Below are positions 10,090 to 23,238 of a stretch of DNA of 64,000 nucleotides, one piece after another. Numbering within the stretch: the first letter of the stretch is position 1; the number at the start of each line of letters is the position of its first letter. This DNA is from Metarhizium brunneum (taxonomy: Eukaryota > Ascomycota > Sordariomycetes > Hypocreales > Clavicipitaceae): NCBI RefSeq assembly GCF_013426205.1, contig NC_089427.1, forward strand, positions 3,224,001 to 3,288,000, in the 5' to 3' direction. A program made the translations under genes and the position numbers. Below the pieces are notes generated by a model that ran no database searches, was not told the origin of the DNA, and saw only the letters and a program-made list of their open reading frames with translations.

Positions 10090-12006
10090 TCAATGCTCGG
10101 CAGTGAAGACGACAATTTCGCCGCGATCGTTCCGGCGCAGGCGCAAGTTTCGCCAAAGTTCCTTTTCTTCGGTGGCCTTGGGCAAGTTGGAACCGGAGTC
10201 TTGGCGCACGCGATGGAACTGCTTCAAGGCCTTTTTCATGCTGCATCCCTTTTTGCTCTCAGGTCCTTTATTCACCAAAGAGAGGAATGCATCGGCACGT
10301 GGTTTGTATACAACCACTTGGCCCTCGCCAGTCTTGCCGTCCTTGGATTGCGGTCGGTATTCAATTAGCTTGGTGTCTCTGTGTTCTGGGTGCCGGTGAG
10401 AATGCTTCTTTGACTTCTTCTTGGACGACTTATTCATCATGGCACCGAACAGCCCGTCGCTAATGCCCCCGCCCTTGGAATGTTTCGAGTGTTTTGACTT
10501 CTTCAGAGGGCTTGCAGGAGAATTCCCGCCGACATCGCCGCCAGAATAGTCGGGGGACGGAGGGTACGTGTGCCGCATCATCTCTTTCAAGCTACCAGTA
10601 AGCCCGGAGTGCATAACGGGCGGCGCGTCTGTCATGACTCGATCCGCAGGAACATCAACATGGAGACGCTTGCGCTTCTTATCCTTCTTGGGCTCTCTCT
10701 CTCGGCTTCGTCGTCGCTCGGTCTTAGAACTGGGAGTCACAAATGCTGCATCCGTAGGCACGGGGCCGGAACCGTACTGAACTAGGGGTTCACCATCGTA
10801 TCGCACCAAGGATTTTCCGTCACCAGTTTCCGGTCCCTGCTGGTCCATGACGAGGTTCATGTTGGAGGCATTTGGAGTCTGGCCGGTGGCGATGAGGTAA
10901 TCAAACACATTGATATGATGATCGGTAGCGGCGGGAGGAGGTGTAGGAGCTTCAGGGAGCCCTTCTGCCGGGGATGGTTCGTCCTCAGTCTGCCCAATAG
11001 AGTCGTTCCATGGCTCGTAAGCTCCGTCCTCCCCCATGTCTTCAACATACGGCTGCAGGGCCATGTTCTTGGGTCGATCGTATTGATGCTGGTACCGGGA
11101 GTCGTCGGGTTTGTGGTTGTTGATCTTGGGTTTTTTGTTCTTCTCTTTGTACAATGCACCTTGGTATTTTTGGTCTTCGGTTATGCAGGACTATCGGGAT
11201 GTTAGATGCTATGTGATGCAAAAGGCGACGTCGCGGCGGCAGACACGTTGTGGTGAAAGCTGGTTCATGGAGTGACACATACAGTGTGAGAGCGGTACTG
11301 TACACCTTGGAAATGGACCATACAATCGAGACAGGAAAAGGAAGCTCCGTGACAACGATTGCGGTGAGGGTCGAGTTTCTTCTTTGTTAAGACGTCACCA
11401 CACGCCTGTTGGCATGAGAATGTTAGTTGAGTTGGGAAAAAAGATCATCTAGAGCGGCAAGTATGAGACGCGCGGGAGGAGGGTTATTATATCATAAGCC
11501 AGGTCACTGTACCAGGGGGCGTGTGCTTTTGAAAGGGGAGGGAGGGGGATGGATGTTCAGAGACAAGCCAAACGGAGGGTGGGCCAGGGGATCAGCGGGA
11601 CACAGAAGGGAACATCCGAACAGGGCAGGGCCTATGTTATTGCTTGGTCAAAGACACAAAAGGACTCCTCCTTGCTCCGTAGTGCTAGCACCATCAGCCA
11701 TCAGCCAGCATGTGGCGATTGCTTCTGGGTGTCGCGGGAGTGATGTCAGGGCTGGATGGCATCAGCATGATGGAGGGGGGCGTTGTGCAGCGTGGTGGGA
11801 TGGGCGACGCGCCTTGGAAAATGAGAGCGTGGCATGATGGTGCCAGGCACTCCAAGGTATTCATTGTAGGGTCAAACGAGGCCACAAGAACAACCCAAGG
11901 ACAGGCCCGGCTGGGGTGGGAGCACAGGAAGCCAGGAATGGAACAAGAATGGAACAGGAAACGGACTAGGATTAGCCTCACTCACCTCACACTGAAAGGA
12001 GACCAT
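10090..12006 (-). CDS. LYAR-type C2HC zinc-finger nucleolar protein
   Basis: Three exons on the minus strand: 11986-12006 (start), 11283-11405 and 10090-11190; introns of 580 and 92 nt. Product 414 aa. Joining the exons gives an N-terminal pair of zinc-binding sets: C6, C9, H21, C25 and C32, C35, H47, C50, with the LYAR hallmark GDVLTKKKLDPHRNRC and a following YQGALYKEKNK. The rest is low-complexity, with Lys/Ser/His-rich basic blocks (KKDKKRKR, KKSKKHSHRH) and a conserved-looking C-terminal segment (about 330-414, ELWRNLRLRRNDRGEIVVF). LYAR family proteins are nucleolar and linked to rRNA processing or transcription; the role here is inferred. The first exon has only seven codons and sits behind an unusually long intron for this genome. 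The C-terminal exon can be read alone from a non-ATG codon, which would miss the zinc fingers. Confidence 0.88.
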
Positions 12007-13078
12007 TCTTTTGGTCGTAATACCGGGCTTGCGGGTGATTGGGTCAGGACGTCGCTTGGGTTGGGCAGAGGCAGAGTGTGAGTGGACGCGGTGCTCGAGT
12101 GTGTGATGAGGCGGCCCAAGGGCAACAAGCAAGCGGGAGCAGCGGGCGGAGGCTTATTGTTCGCAAAGAAGCCAAACGCTGGTGTATGAGTGGAGGACGC
12201 GACGAGGCGACGATCGGGTGTGAAGCCGCCACGAGAGGCCAAGAACGGGACAAGAACCTTGAGCCTCCAACAGAACGAGGGGCCTTCCTTGTTGGATTGG
12301 GATGGTGTTGGGGAGCACGGGCGCAATAAAGCGGCAGAAGTCGAGGCGCCTGAGCAGTTTCAGGGCCTTGCTCTGCGGCGGACTCGAGGAGTCGAGGCTA
12401 TCGATACCAGGTGCCGTCCAGTTGGTGGCAGGGGGGGCTCCCAATGGCCAATGTCGGACTGAGAAGTGACGGGAATCTCAAGAGAGTGACCTGGGTCGCG
12501 GTGAATACCGGCGAGACTGGCGGCTGTTCAGGAAGGGTACCGGGGAAAGTACTTTGTAAGGGGTGGCCAGACAAGAGGAATGCGTTTCAGTTGACGTCGA
12601 AAAGGACAAGCCCCTGGTTACTAGATGAAGGAATTGGAATGGGATGGAGGGGGGCGGTGCGGCGCGAGGCCCGAGATGGCTGTGTGTGTATGTATGTATG
12701 TGGTATTTGCCAGGTGAGTCTGGCGGGATGAGAATTGAGATTGTGTTCAAGGAGCCAGAGCGAGGCAAAGAAAGAAAGCTAAGAGCCGAGACGGCAGATG
12801 GTCGGCGGTGGGCTGTAAGCCGCAGGGGCCCGCGAGGCAGGACAAGGAGTTCTCAAGGTCGGAGGATAATGAGCAATGAAAGCTCCAGTGCGCGACAGAA
12901 AATGAAATTTTGAATAGTTGCGGGATGGATGTCGTGCCTTTATCGATATTATTATGGGCCCCGAAGCACGTCAAGCCGGTAATCGCGTTGCTCGGCGGAC
13001 AATGTGCCAGTGTTTGACAAGCGGATTAACGTGGTGCGAGGGGAAAAGTCTGCGGGAATTGATTTGCCAGGCAGGGCA

Positions 13079-13285
13079 GCGAATTGCTCGACAGGCTCAC
13101 TCTTTTTGCTAGGTGCGCGCTTATCGCCCCACTATTTACTGTTTGATAGTTACTTGAACTCCCCTAAGGATGTTTACTTCTAATAGAATAAATGCTGATA
13201 TATTTGAATGTAATACCTGATGACCAGGTCCCAGGTAAAGCGTGAGCACACCTAGCAAAAAGAGTGATCCCGCCGAGCAATTCGC
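13079..13285. repeat. imperfect 40-bp inverted repeat, hairpin- or MITE-like
   Basis: The left arm 13079-13118 and the reverse complement of 13246-13285 match at 36 of 40 positions without gaps; both share GCGAATTGCTCG and TCACTC followed by TTTTTGCTAGGTG. The spacer is 127 nt and AT-richer. Similarity stops at both arm ends. No clear target-site duplication and no coding capacity are visible. It could be a MITE remnant, a foldback element, or a source of hairpin RNA. Confidence 0.8.
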
Positions 13286-16200
13286 CAGCGCATAGCGTTT
13301 GGAGACGAAAATTTTGTGCTCTCGGGCATGTGGTGCTCCAGTGCTGCCTCCTGCCCTATCGCTGTGCCTGTGTTGTGCCTGCGGTGCTGCCTTCCTTGCC
13401 GCCGTGACGTGCGTCTCTGCCCAGTGGTTGACAGTCGACTGGTCCGTGTCTGGGCAATCAACGTCGCCTGGTGAATGTTGTGCGGGTTGCTGGAGCAGGT
13501 GCAGGCTCAAGCACACATCATGATATTACATACGGTCTTGTTGCCATGGCGCAAACTTGGACACGCTTCATGGGCCATGACGCCATTTCACAGATGCTTC
13601 TGGCTCTGTTCTGTTCTGATCTGCTTACTTAAGGAGTTCTCGTCCTCCTATCTGTATTCTTGTGTTTTTTTATAATGCTACCACCAGTCGTCCTAGCTAC
13701 AACACCGCCCACATAACTTACTCCTACCAGACAACATTCGAGTGCTTATTAGCCCACGCCCCGCGCTGTCCATCTGCCCCCCCTCCAAAACACACCAGGG
13801 TCCAGATGGCTCCTTCCACCAGCTCTCAAACTCGCCTGAGGCAGCGCCTTGATTGGTCTGTTGAGGCGAGGGATCGCGTCGAGCAAGGACAGCGGCATGT
13901 CATGTGGACACCAGGGTCATTGCAACTCCCGAGGGAACATTGAATAATTGTACGTACATACATCCATACTCCTTACTCCGTAGTTATTTACGACACAAGG
14001 CGACAAGGAGCAACCTCCGAACTACTGCACATCAACAGACACCAAGGTTGAACGGCGGCCAATCTCTTCGCGACCTGCAGATGCTGCCGTCACAAGCACA
14101 ACCCACGCAACGTCAGAAGCAGGTTTTCCAAGGTTGCCGTCTCCATCACTCCGTACGTACATACATACATCACACACGCACAGACACAAAATGTAGATAG
14201 GCACACTCCAACACCGAGACTGTGGCTGCGCCGTTGCCGTAAGCTGAGTGTCTGGCCTGCTTGGCCAACTGGGACTGCCGTCGATTGTCTGGAAAACAAC
14301 TAAAGGGGTGCCCTCACACTGGCCATGCAGGCCAAAGGCTCTCCGGTGCTGAATATAGAACTGCACGGCCAATCGCAAGTCAATAGTCGTGCCGTCTTAT
14401 TCCAGTCAGTCTAGAATTACGCTGTCAACATGCGCAGCGACGACCAATGTCAATGGATTCGAACCCCTCCCATGTCGCAGACGGAGCCAATTACTTGGCG
14501 GGCCGTTGGCACACAAGCACACCTTCACCTTATGATGGTAGTAACGAGCAGTGTCGACTTGCTTTGTGTGCCATGTCTACTGCGTACGCACACCAACTTG
14601 CCAGCTTCGCCCCCATCTAATAGTTACCAAGTGCTCCATAGTGACAACCTCAAGCATGGGCCACTGAGGAGACGGCATGATCATGCGCACTATGCGCACT
14701 GCAGTCCGAGTGGCTGAGGCTGCTGACCAAGGCGATGGGGAAAACTGAGACACTTACTCCGTATCTCAAGTCAACAAGCGAACGTGAACAAGAGCCGAGC
14801 CATCACTCAACTCCAAGTAAAAGAGCAAAGGATAAACGCACAAGACAAGAAAAGAAATCCGTGCTTTTACACTATTGGCAGCATGAAACGCCAGCCAGCC
14901 AAAGAAGTCTCACAGAGCACACGTCATATCCTCTCTTGCCGTTCCTTGTCGGTTCCTCACGACGGGCATCTTGGCCGGCGACAAGGTCCCTTCAAGCATC
15001 AAGCAATCCATGGAACCATCCGCGTCCCTTGCTTTTTCATGTTTTCGTTATTTCGCAGCCAGTCACTGCGCCCTTCCCGGCGCCTTGCAAGATTTGGACA
15101 TGGGCCGGTGCATCTGCACCTCGGAGTCTTCCTCCGGACAGCGGCCTGCGCTGCTGCAGGGGCAGCACAGGAGCCCACACGGCGGCGCTGATGCGGGTTT
15201 ATACTTGCATGAGACGTGCTCGCGATACTCCAACTCTAATGATATCGGAATGGCGCCCATCATGTACCGATTCCCGTGGTTGCGTAGGCGCTACGGGTGG
15301 CCAGGGCCCAACGATCCATCGTATCGAGATTTGTGGCTTAAGGGCACATCCAATGCCTCCATCATACTCATTGTACATATGTATGCCACAGTATCCCATA
15401 CAAATGTCATCATGGCTTCAGAGAAAGGGAGCATACGGGCCCCCGCATAAATCCCCGCGCTGTAAGATCGGCCACCATGGTGCAGTTGCATCGTGACTAC
15501 GGAGTAGGCTGTCAAGGCCGCTTGGTACGCCAAACAACCAGAGTTCAATCATCTCAACCTTGGGACGGCATGGCTTGCAGAGAGTCCGGGGGTAACCGTC
15601 CGTCTGGGTATGAGCATCCTGGTCCATATTCCCAGGCTTGTGCGCCGAGACGGTTTCGTACAGCATCCAGCATCATGCCCCCCCTCCGAGGGAATCGCGC
15701 AGCCATGTTTCAGCAGCGCCGTCTTTATTCCAATATCCCCAAGGAAGACGGAGGGAAGGCCGAACGAATACACGTACAGATATGTACGGTGCCGCGATGC
15801 ACATGTCATATAAGCTTCGTTTGGGAAATGCTATTGTACAGGAATGGGTATCCCGCCCCTTCAGAACAAGGACGAATTGCGAGTTTCGCCTGAGACACGT
15901 CTGCGTTAGTGCTTTGATGGCGACCAAATTCAGCGTTTCAACCTCCCTCTTTGAGTCTGGGTCTGTCTTGCTTGCGAGTCAAGCCTCGAGTAATTCATGC
16001 TTGTCTCTGGAGGTCCCAATTCCTTGGGGTATCCGTACGTCGTATGTTGTGATGGGGGCTCCCCGTCAACCCTTTCTGCATAATCTAATCGTGAGCCATG
16101 CAATGATGCAGCTACCCCGTAGTTCAGAAACTTAGACGAGCAACACTGGTTTGTGATGGCCGATGTGTGTGAAAGTCGGCCATTTGGCATCATATACTTT

Positions 16201-16551
16201 GACACACTCGGAGTGCGCATTGCGAGTGCGAATATCCAGCGCGACGCCCACTCGTCGTCGTACTCGGTAACTTCATAATGCATGCTGGTCGGGATGGGCG
16301 TGTAACATGATTCCGTACTGATACTAGTAAGTAGTACTCCGTACTAACAGATTCAATGTGATTGATGATATGCACATGGTACTGGTGAGAGTTCGGAGCT
16401 CATTTTAAATACCCACATGAGCGACAGAGGATTAATGCCGAGGCCATGTGTCATTTCGAGTCGTCAAGCCTCACAATTGTGACGGATGCCCGGGCGGCTC
16501 AATCAAATCGGCTGCCCCCAGGAGGAGGCTTTGCGGATACAGAGTAGATAT

Positions 16552-16566
16552 ACTCCGTACTCCGTA
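16552..16566. repeat. two overlapping ACTCCGTA motifs
   Basis: ACTCCGTACTCCGTA: two exact copies sharing one base, in gene-free DNA. Part of the dispersed motif family described in the findings. Confidence 0.8.
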
Positions 16567-17471
16567 TTCCATCAATCTTTGGGGTATGGATGCATCCATC
16601 ATCAGCCATCCGCCTCTCCTATGTATGTACAATTTCTGATGCATGTCTGCGGCGCAATCCATGACACGACAAAGCACCAACCATTGCACATTGACATTCA
16701 TGATACTAATAAGACAAGAGAGTGGAGCGGAAGGCCCTCAACTCCCTTTTAGCCGCTTCGTCCGTCTGGTCTCAACCCGTCCTAACCGTCTTGACCGTCT
16801 TGACCGTCCTTGGTTGAAAGCCCCACACCACACCGTCGACCTCTCTGCCCACCAGACCTCAATCGTCCCGCACATTGGCGTACAGAGTACATGCGTCAAT
16901 AGAAGCAAACTCCAGGGTTGCTCTTTACCGCCATCCGCAAACACAAAACTGTCGTCCCGTTGTGCGTGCATCTTGCACCGTCTTTTCGTTTCTGTCCACA
17001 TCCCCAATCGTCTCCAGGGCCTCGCCTTCACACGTCCTTCCAGCACAAATCAGGGCCTCCCTCCCGGCATCACGGTCAGATATGCTCCAATGATTGGCAC
17101 CTTCGTGTCCTGAACCAGGCCAGCAGGCACGATTAGGCATTCACGACACCAATAGCACCCGCGCGCCCTCACCGAAAATTCTGCAATCTGCAATCTGCTT
17201 CTCTGCAGTCAGCCTCGCCACACAAGGACGCCGCCTCGCACATTGCCACCGTTGGGCATTTGTTGTGTTTTCCGTGACAGGGCTGCATCCTCGCCGAGGC
17301 AACCTGCCTTGACATCATACCGCCTTGTTTTGCTTCCCTCGACGTCCATTGTGTCATTGGCTCGCCCGTTGCTGCCGCCGCGGCCAGAAACAAGGCGCAG
17401 CCTTGGGGACCTGAGACGATCACAACCCAGCCCAATCTCAAGCCTGCCCGTCACCAAAGGGAAGGCTCTCG

Positions 17472-18946
17472 ATGCCTGATCGCGCCGAAATGTCGAGCCA
17501 CAGCTCTGCTCCCGCCTCGACCCTCGGCAGCTACCTGGAGCAGATGGCCTCTGCACTCAGCTCAGTAGCTTCCTATATGCGTCTTCCTGCATTGGCATCC
17601 ACGGTATGTGAGGGTGCCAGATTTGGATCTTGCAGCTGTTGCTTGGTCATGTTGTACAGAGCCTGACGGCTGACGTATGTCTACAGGGCATTGCTGCCGC
17701 GCTGACGTCGCTTCTTTATTTTAAACAAAAGTATGGTGATTTTATTTTATTTTATTTTATTTTCCCCTCGAGGCTGTCTTGGTAACCCGGCACTTGGCAC
17801 TGTGACGGATCCTGGTGGTGGTTGTGTGCCGAGGCCATTGGAAGGAGGTTGGGCCGGTCGGCTAACATTGTATTCTCACCAGGGCTTTGATATACCCGTC
17901 CCACATGCCCCCAAACTCCCGGACAGATGTACCGAGACCTTCCCAATTCGGTATCAGGGACTTTGAAGAGCTTGTTATTCCTACCGACGATGGCGAGAAA
18001 CTCTCCGCCTATTACATTCGAGGTCCTCGTGAGGGCCGTAACTCCAACGTGACTGTCATTATGTTTCATGGAAACGCTGGAAACATTGGTCATCGGCTCC
18101 CTATAGCAAGACTGCTCATCAATTACACGGGCTGCAACGTCTTTATGCTCGAGTACAGGGGATATGGCACGTCAACCGGTGAGCCCGACGAGGCAGGATT
18201 GAACATGGATGCGCAAACCGGCTTGAAGTACCTGCGCGAAAGAGCCGAGACACGAGACCACCGCCTCGTCATCTATGGTCAAAGCTTAGGCGGCGCGGTT
18301 AGCATCCGGCTGGTGGCTAAGAACCAGGACGCCGGCGACATTATCGGCTTGGTGCTGGAGAATACTTTCCTGTCCATGAGGAAGCTGATACCATCTGTCA
18401 TTCCACCTGCCAAGTATCTGACTCTGCTCTGCCATCAGGTGTGGCCCAGCGAAGCATCTCTACCAAGCATCACAAAGGTTCCTATCCTATTTCTCAGCGG
18501 TCTACAGGACGAAATTGTGCCGTAAGTCTTGTCCCCTCCCCTCTTTTACTTTTACACAAGCTTCTGTAAGAAGAAGAAGAACAAAAACTGTCATGGATCA
18601 TATGATGATCAAATACCACACCCACAAAATATGAGCCGCTTGCGGCGCTGATTTGAAACTACCATCTCTCAAGTCTGATTGGATCCCTTTGATGCCACAC
18701 CTTCAACCCTAATGAAGTACCACATTAAGAAATCTGCCAAACTGACTAAATTGCGCTTTCCCATGAGATAGGCCCAGTCACATGCGCCAGCTATACGACC
18801 TTTGCAACGCACCCGAGAAGCGCTGGAAGCCACTGCCGGGTGGCGACCACAACTCTAGCGTCCTCGAGGACGGCTACTTTGAAGCCATTGCCGATTTTGT
18901 TGCCGATGTTACGAGCCAATCATCCCTGGAGAAGACGCGGTTATAG
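17472..18946 (+). CDS. bem46: BEM46-family alpha/beta hydrolase (ABHD13-like)
   Basis: Four exons: 17472-17603, 17687-17730, 17883-18521 and 18772-18946; product 329 aa. A second in-frame ATG at 17490 is an alternative start. Exon 2 adds a hydrophobic segment (GIAAALTSLLYF), an N-terminal membrane anchor typical of the family, followed by IYPSHMPPNSRTDVPRPSQFG. The hydrolase core shows HGNAGN (oxyanion region), the nucleophile elbow GQSLGG with S193, D268 in QDEIVP and H298 in GGDHNSS, so the catalytic triad is complete. BEM46 proteins localise to ER or plasma membrane and affect polarity and hyphal outgrowth in Neurospora; the substrate is unknown. Intron 2 begins with five ATTTT repeats (17739-17763). 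The 250-nt third intron is longer than usual here. Confidence 0.93.
17739..17763 (+). repeat. (ATTTT)5 tandem repeat inside a BEM46 intron
   Basis: Five perfect ATTTT units start nine bases after the donor of intron 2. It could vary in length between strains and might influence splicing; both are inference. Confidence 0.9.
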
Positions 18947-19797
18947 AAATGGTAGGTAATATTATCCTGCCGGAGCGGCGCAAATCCTATGATGCGTATT
19001 TTTTTTCTGGCTAGACAACTCGTTTTTTTTCCTGCTGGAAAGATGTGTAGTCGAGTCGTCATGATAGATACCCACTTTGTCTTGCCAAGATTGTTAAGCA
19101 TATACACGGAAATCAGTACATAGACACAGTCTCTAATAATGAGGGGAGTGGAAACATGGTGTCTTTGCCACGAGCAAGTGTTGATTTATTTATTTATTTA
19201 TTTTCTTTTTTTTAACAAATTATCAGTGGAGGGGGCAGTAAATGGACCAATCGCGCATGTACTTGCGCCACGAGGACCTAATGTACCGTCCCGGTCTGGC
19301 GTTGCGTCATTTTCTCTCGTGTGTCTATGTGCATGTCATAAACGTCGGCGGGGTGCCAGAGATCAGAGTTCGACGCGAGGAGTCGCAGGCGGTGGGTTGT
19401 CCATGTGACTGACGCTTGGAGGGTTGGTGATTGGGCCGCGTGATGCGCGGTGGTATTGGAAAGGCGGTGTTGTGCGTGGGGTGTTTGTAGAGAGGCAGAG
19501 GGATGGATGGGAAGTTGCTTGTATGTAGGTTAGGTCGCGATTCTTTTTTTGGATTTTTTTTTACTTTCAGCAAGGGAGTTGGCGCTTTAATGGTGACTTG
19601 TCGCGTTGAGACGAAATCCAAGTGTTTCTGAGAGTGACGAAGCGGCGACTACTAGTAGCACTTGGACTAGAGGCCATGCTCATACCGGAATTTCAACGAG
19701 GACCAAGCCATGGTGATCATGGCGATACAAGTATATAATACTAATGCTGCGAAATAAAGACGTATATTGTGATTAATAGAACACTGGCGGAGACATC
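18947..19797. other. convergent 3' flanks of BEM46 and the NF-X1-like gene
   Basis: Contains T-rich runs, including a TTTA tract near 19184-19204 and poly-T at 19545-19561. Both neighbours end into it. No gene is supported. Confidence 0.5.
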
Positions 19798-22700
19798 TCA
19801 ACACTCGACGTCCCCATCTAGCTCCTGTGTCCACGACCGCTCCCTCTCAATCTTCTTCTTTCTAAGCCCGACTAAGCGTCTTCCCGTGGTCCGGGGAGCT
19901 TCTTCGACGGCAGTATCCAGCTTTGCAGCGGCCCTTCCGGCAACGGCACTCCATCCGGATGCATCCGTCTTGCTCACGTCGTCTCTCCTTGCGACATGAC
20001 CTGCGGAATCGACGTGGCACAGGAACACCTTGCCTGCTACATCTGAGCCCTGAATAGTCCTGGCAAGACGTGGTTTCAGGGAAATGAGAACCTGTTCGAG
20101 GGCCGGGGGCGACAGAAACGACGAGTAGGATGTCGTTGCGCGGAGGAGCACCTCGTCTGAGGGGAGGAAGCTGATTTCAAAATGGACAGACGGCTGAGTG
20201 GACAGATCGGAGTTGAGGGAGGTTTTGACGTCGTCGATGGTGAGGCCGAAGCGGGGGCTTGTGAGGAGGAATCCGTTGAAGGGGTCCTGCACGGTCAACG
20301 GCGGAGAGGGAGCGCGAGATGCGGCGGCGCTGGCTGCGTCTGCCGCTTGGGCAGCTCGGATCTTGATACACTGGGAGAGTGTCTTGCTGGGGGCAGAGAC
20401 GAACCGAGTGCCCTTGAAGACGATGACGTAGCGGTAGGGCTCAATGTCTTCGCTGCGGCTTTCAAGCCCGTAGTCTTCGGCCAGGACGTGCAGGAATTGG
20501 CGATATGTGGTGCTCATGGGCTTGTAACGGAGACGCACCTCGTTGGGGCTCCTAGCAAAGACGCGGAATTCGCGTTCTTGCGTCTCAGCCCACGACGTAT
20601 TCTCTTTGAAGAGGCGGAGGGTGGTGTCTGAGTAGGGGATGTGATCGTTTTGATGGGAGGTAGGGTCAATGTTGAGAGCTGCGGCGAGTCGACGATTGCG
20701 CTCGAGGCGCAGACATTCGTCGTCGCATTTGATTTCGATACGGCTTGGTGTGGCATTGGAGCTGCTGGCGAGACATTTGACTTCTTGGGTGCGAACGCCG
20801 CAGGGGCATGAGATGACAGCTTTGGCGGTGCAGGCGGATGACTCGTTGCAAGCTGTCATTATTAGTTTACTTTATCTACAGGCGGTTGAAGCATTGCTCT
20901 GAGACGGATCTTGACTTACCAGTTTGTCCGTGGCATGTGTTTTGGCATGGATGTTCACAGAACAATTTCGTTTTGCCGCAAGCCTGCTCACAACGCTTGC
21001 CTGATAGATTGGCATCCTCACACTCCCCGGGTCGATGGCACAGTTTCTTGCAGCTATGCAGTCCGCACTTTAGCTTCTTCCCGCAAACCCTCCCGCAATG
21101 TGCCTCCTGGAGGTGGCACGGCTGGCTGTGAATCTTTTCCTTGCCACAAGCGCACCATTTCTCGACCAGGAACGGGCACTTGGGGCAGGATATGTCTCCA
21201 GCGTGACAGTTGTGCTCCACGGACGGATGTCCACAGCTGGGCCGTCGGAGACAGTTGAAACGGCAGTCTGGAGGCCAGGTACCGCACGGCTGAGGGGGGT
21301 GAAGGACTGTCCGGCCGCAGTCGCAACTGATTTCGGTGAAGATGGCTTCTGGGCAATTGGCACATGGGCCACGGTGGCAGATTTGCTGGCACTCGTGACT
21401 GCCGCACTTCAACTGTCTACCGCATGTCTTGATGCAAATGTGCTCTGCTTCGATCGATGTTACTTCACTAGGAAGCTTGTGCTTTCGTCGAGCTGCTTGT
21501 CTCTCAGCAGCCTTCTTCTCGCCTGCACAGCAGTGCTCTCCGCACTTGTGACGACCGCAGCTCAAGTTGGCTTGGCAAATTCTCATACACATGGGGCTTT
21601 GAACATCGCCCTGATGGCAGACGCTCCGGGTGCGTGTCCGGCCACATATGCAAGCAACCTCTATAGTCTCGTTGCAGAATCCACAATCTCCAGTATGGCA
21701 CTTGGAGGCGCACAAGTGCCCACACGGTAGTTTCTTATGGCAAGGCTCCTCGCAATGTGGAATAGGGTCCTCACACGAAACTCGAGCATTTTTGAGCAGC
21801 TCGCCGAGGGGTGTTTTGCCACACGGGCAGTGTGTGACAGATTCTGGCGAGTATGGGCAGTGTGCTGGCTGCTCGTCCTGCGGATGACACGACTCTGAGC
21901 ATTTATGGATGCCGCAGTCGAAACTGCGCTCGCAGAGCCGATCGCATGTAAAAGTTCCATCAAACCAACTCTGGTCCGCAATGTGGTATGACATCTGTGG
22001 CTCTTCTCGTTCAAAACACGGCATTTGCTTCTCAACTCGGCCGCAATAACACTTGGCATCAACAGTCATGTCGCAGTCTCCACAGAGGCCGGAATGGCAC
22101 GGCTTGGAGCAAAAATGCTCCCCACAAGGAAGCAAATCTCCGCAGGTTTCCTGACAGCTCCATCCCTTCTCGTAGTCGGTCTCTCTGCACAGCTTGCGAG
22201 ATTCGTTCTTTCCGCAGAAGCAGGATTGAGTTGGCCCTATTAAGCCACAGGGCGGGCAGGGCCCGGCATGACACTGAAGAGGGCACGGGTGTGGACATGT
22301 CGGTCGCGGTTTCGAGCACGTTTGACCACAAGAATGTGGAGGCAGAGATGAAGGTGCTGGATGGGGGTTGATATCCTTTCCGCACCAACAGTGATAGGAC
22401 CCGGGGTCGTCAGATAACTTCGAGTTGCATCCTGGACATCTCCAAGTAAACACTTGCCGAGGCTCAGAGGGCTGTAAATCTGTCTGCTTTTTCTGGTTGT
22501 CGTACCATTTCCTGACGCATTTCAAATGAACAACAGTCCAGCAGAGGGTACAAGACCAAACGTGTGAAGTCCGCACAACATCGTCCGTGCAAATGGCACA
22601 TTCGTAGTTGAAGTTTCTTATGTCCTCATGGATCCTAGTTCCCAGGTCCTCTGCCGTAGATTTTGGAAGCCTCACTTGTGGCTTTGCAAAAGTCTTGGGC

Positions 22701-23238
22701 TTGGTAGGTTTACTGTGCAAGGTCAGGTCTCACTATATCATAACTATGTGAACGGTCGAGGGGAAACTGCATACCTCCTAGTTACTAAAGGCTTACCAGG
22801 GACGAACTCTGGTGCATCCGCGCTCAGCGAGGGAGCAGCAGAGACGGCACTATCACCAGCTTCGCCACTTATGCCGGTGAGGTGGCCACCAAATGATCTG
22901 TGAGCAAACGATCGCGGAGCGTCATGTCTTGCTGAGCCACGGCCAACTTGTCGTGGGCCACGAGGTCTTCGGTCTCTCCCTCTCTGGTTTGAGTTGGAAC
23001 CATCTGGGATTGATCTAGTTGGTGCTTCCGAAGATGCCTGACTCTGCCTTTGTGTGGCTGTAGAGCCAGCTTGTGATTGAAAAGTCTCGCTTTGAGAGGG
23101 AGCAGATGCACCCCCCGAGCGAGAACCGTCTACCAGTTGACGGGTCTTACCACCGCGGCCTCTGCGGTGACCATGATTTCTTCCCCGATTAGGGCGCTGC
23201 GACTGGGTTTGAGCTTGAGAGCCCTCCGCCTCGGGCAT
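19798..23238 (-). CDS. FAP1: NF-X1-type zinc-finger protein with R3H domain (FAP1-like)
   Basis: Three exons on the minus strand: 22775-23238, 20920-22712 and 19798-20852; introns of 62 and 67 nt. Product 1103 aa. Residues 1-150 are Gln/Ser/Arg-Gly-rich and end with APEFVPG, typical of the family's N-terminus. A RING/PHD-like Cys set begins at C193 (YECAIC...CTLC...CVRKW). Then come repeated NF-X1 fingers (CGxHxC...C...GxC...C) up to about residue 760. An R3H-like segment lies near 840-905 (EFRVFARS...YRQFLHVLAEDYG), consistent with single-strand nucleic-acid binding. Yeast Fap1 competes with rapamycin for FKBP12; NFX1 members are E3 ligases or transcriptional repressors. Role here is inferred. 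The frame is open upstream of the chosen ATG, but that sequence is not protein-like. Confidence 0.92.

Larger units (their letters stand above)
12007..17471. other. 5.5-kb gene-poor region
   Basis: I find no supportable gene. Frames such as 14735-15496 (+) are long by chance and show no domain or conserved pattern. The region contains a 40-bp imperfect inverted repeat (13079-13285), TACA/CA microsatellite tracts at about 13951-13966 and 14153-14185, a decayed TTGACCGTC tandem near 16783-16809, and seven ACTCCGTA-family motif hits (13975, 14148, 14756, 15498, 16336, 16552, 16559). The left end is the leader of the LYAR-like gene, and 16740-17471 is CT-rich and probably the leader/promoter of the BEM46 gene. 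Confidence 0.5.

Noticed and set aside
11427..11837. Plus-strand frames inside the LYAR-like first intron
   Set aside because: Low complexity, Gly/Arg-rich; explained by the intron of the opposite-strand gene.
14440..14475. GATTCGAACCC, a possible tRNA B box on the minus strand
   Set aside because: No T-arm stem pairing, no A box at the right distance and no acceptor stem.
14735..15496. 253-aa plus-strand frame
   Set aside because: Long by chance in a motif-rich gene desert; no conserved pattern, and other frames overlap it.
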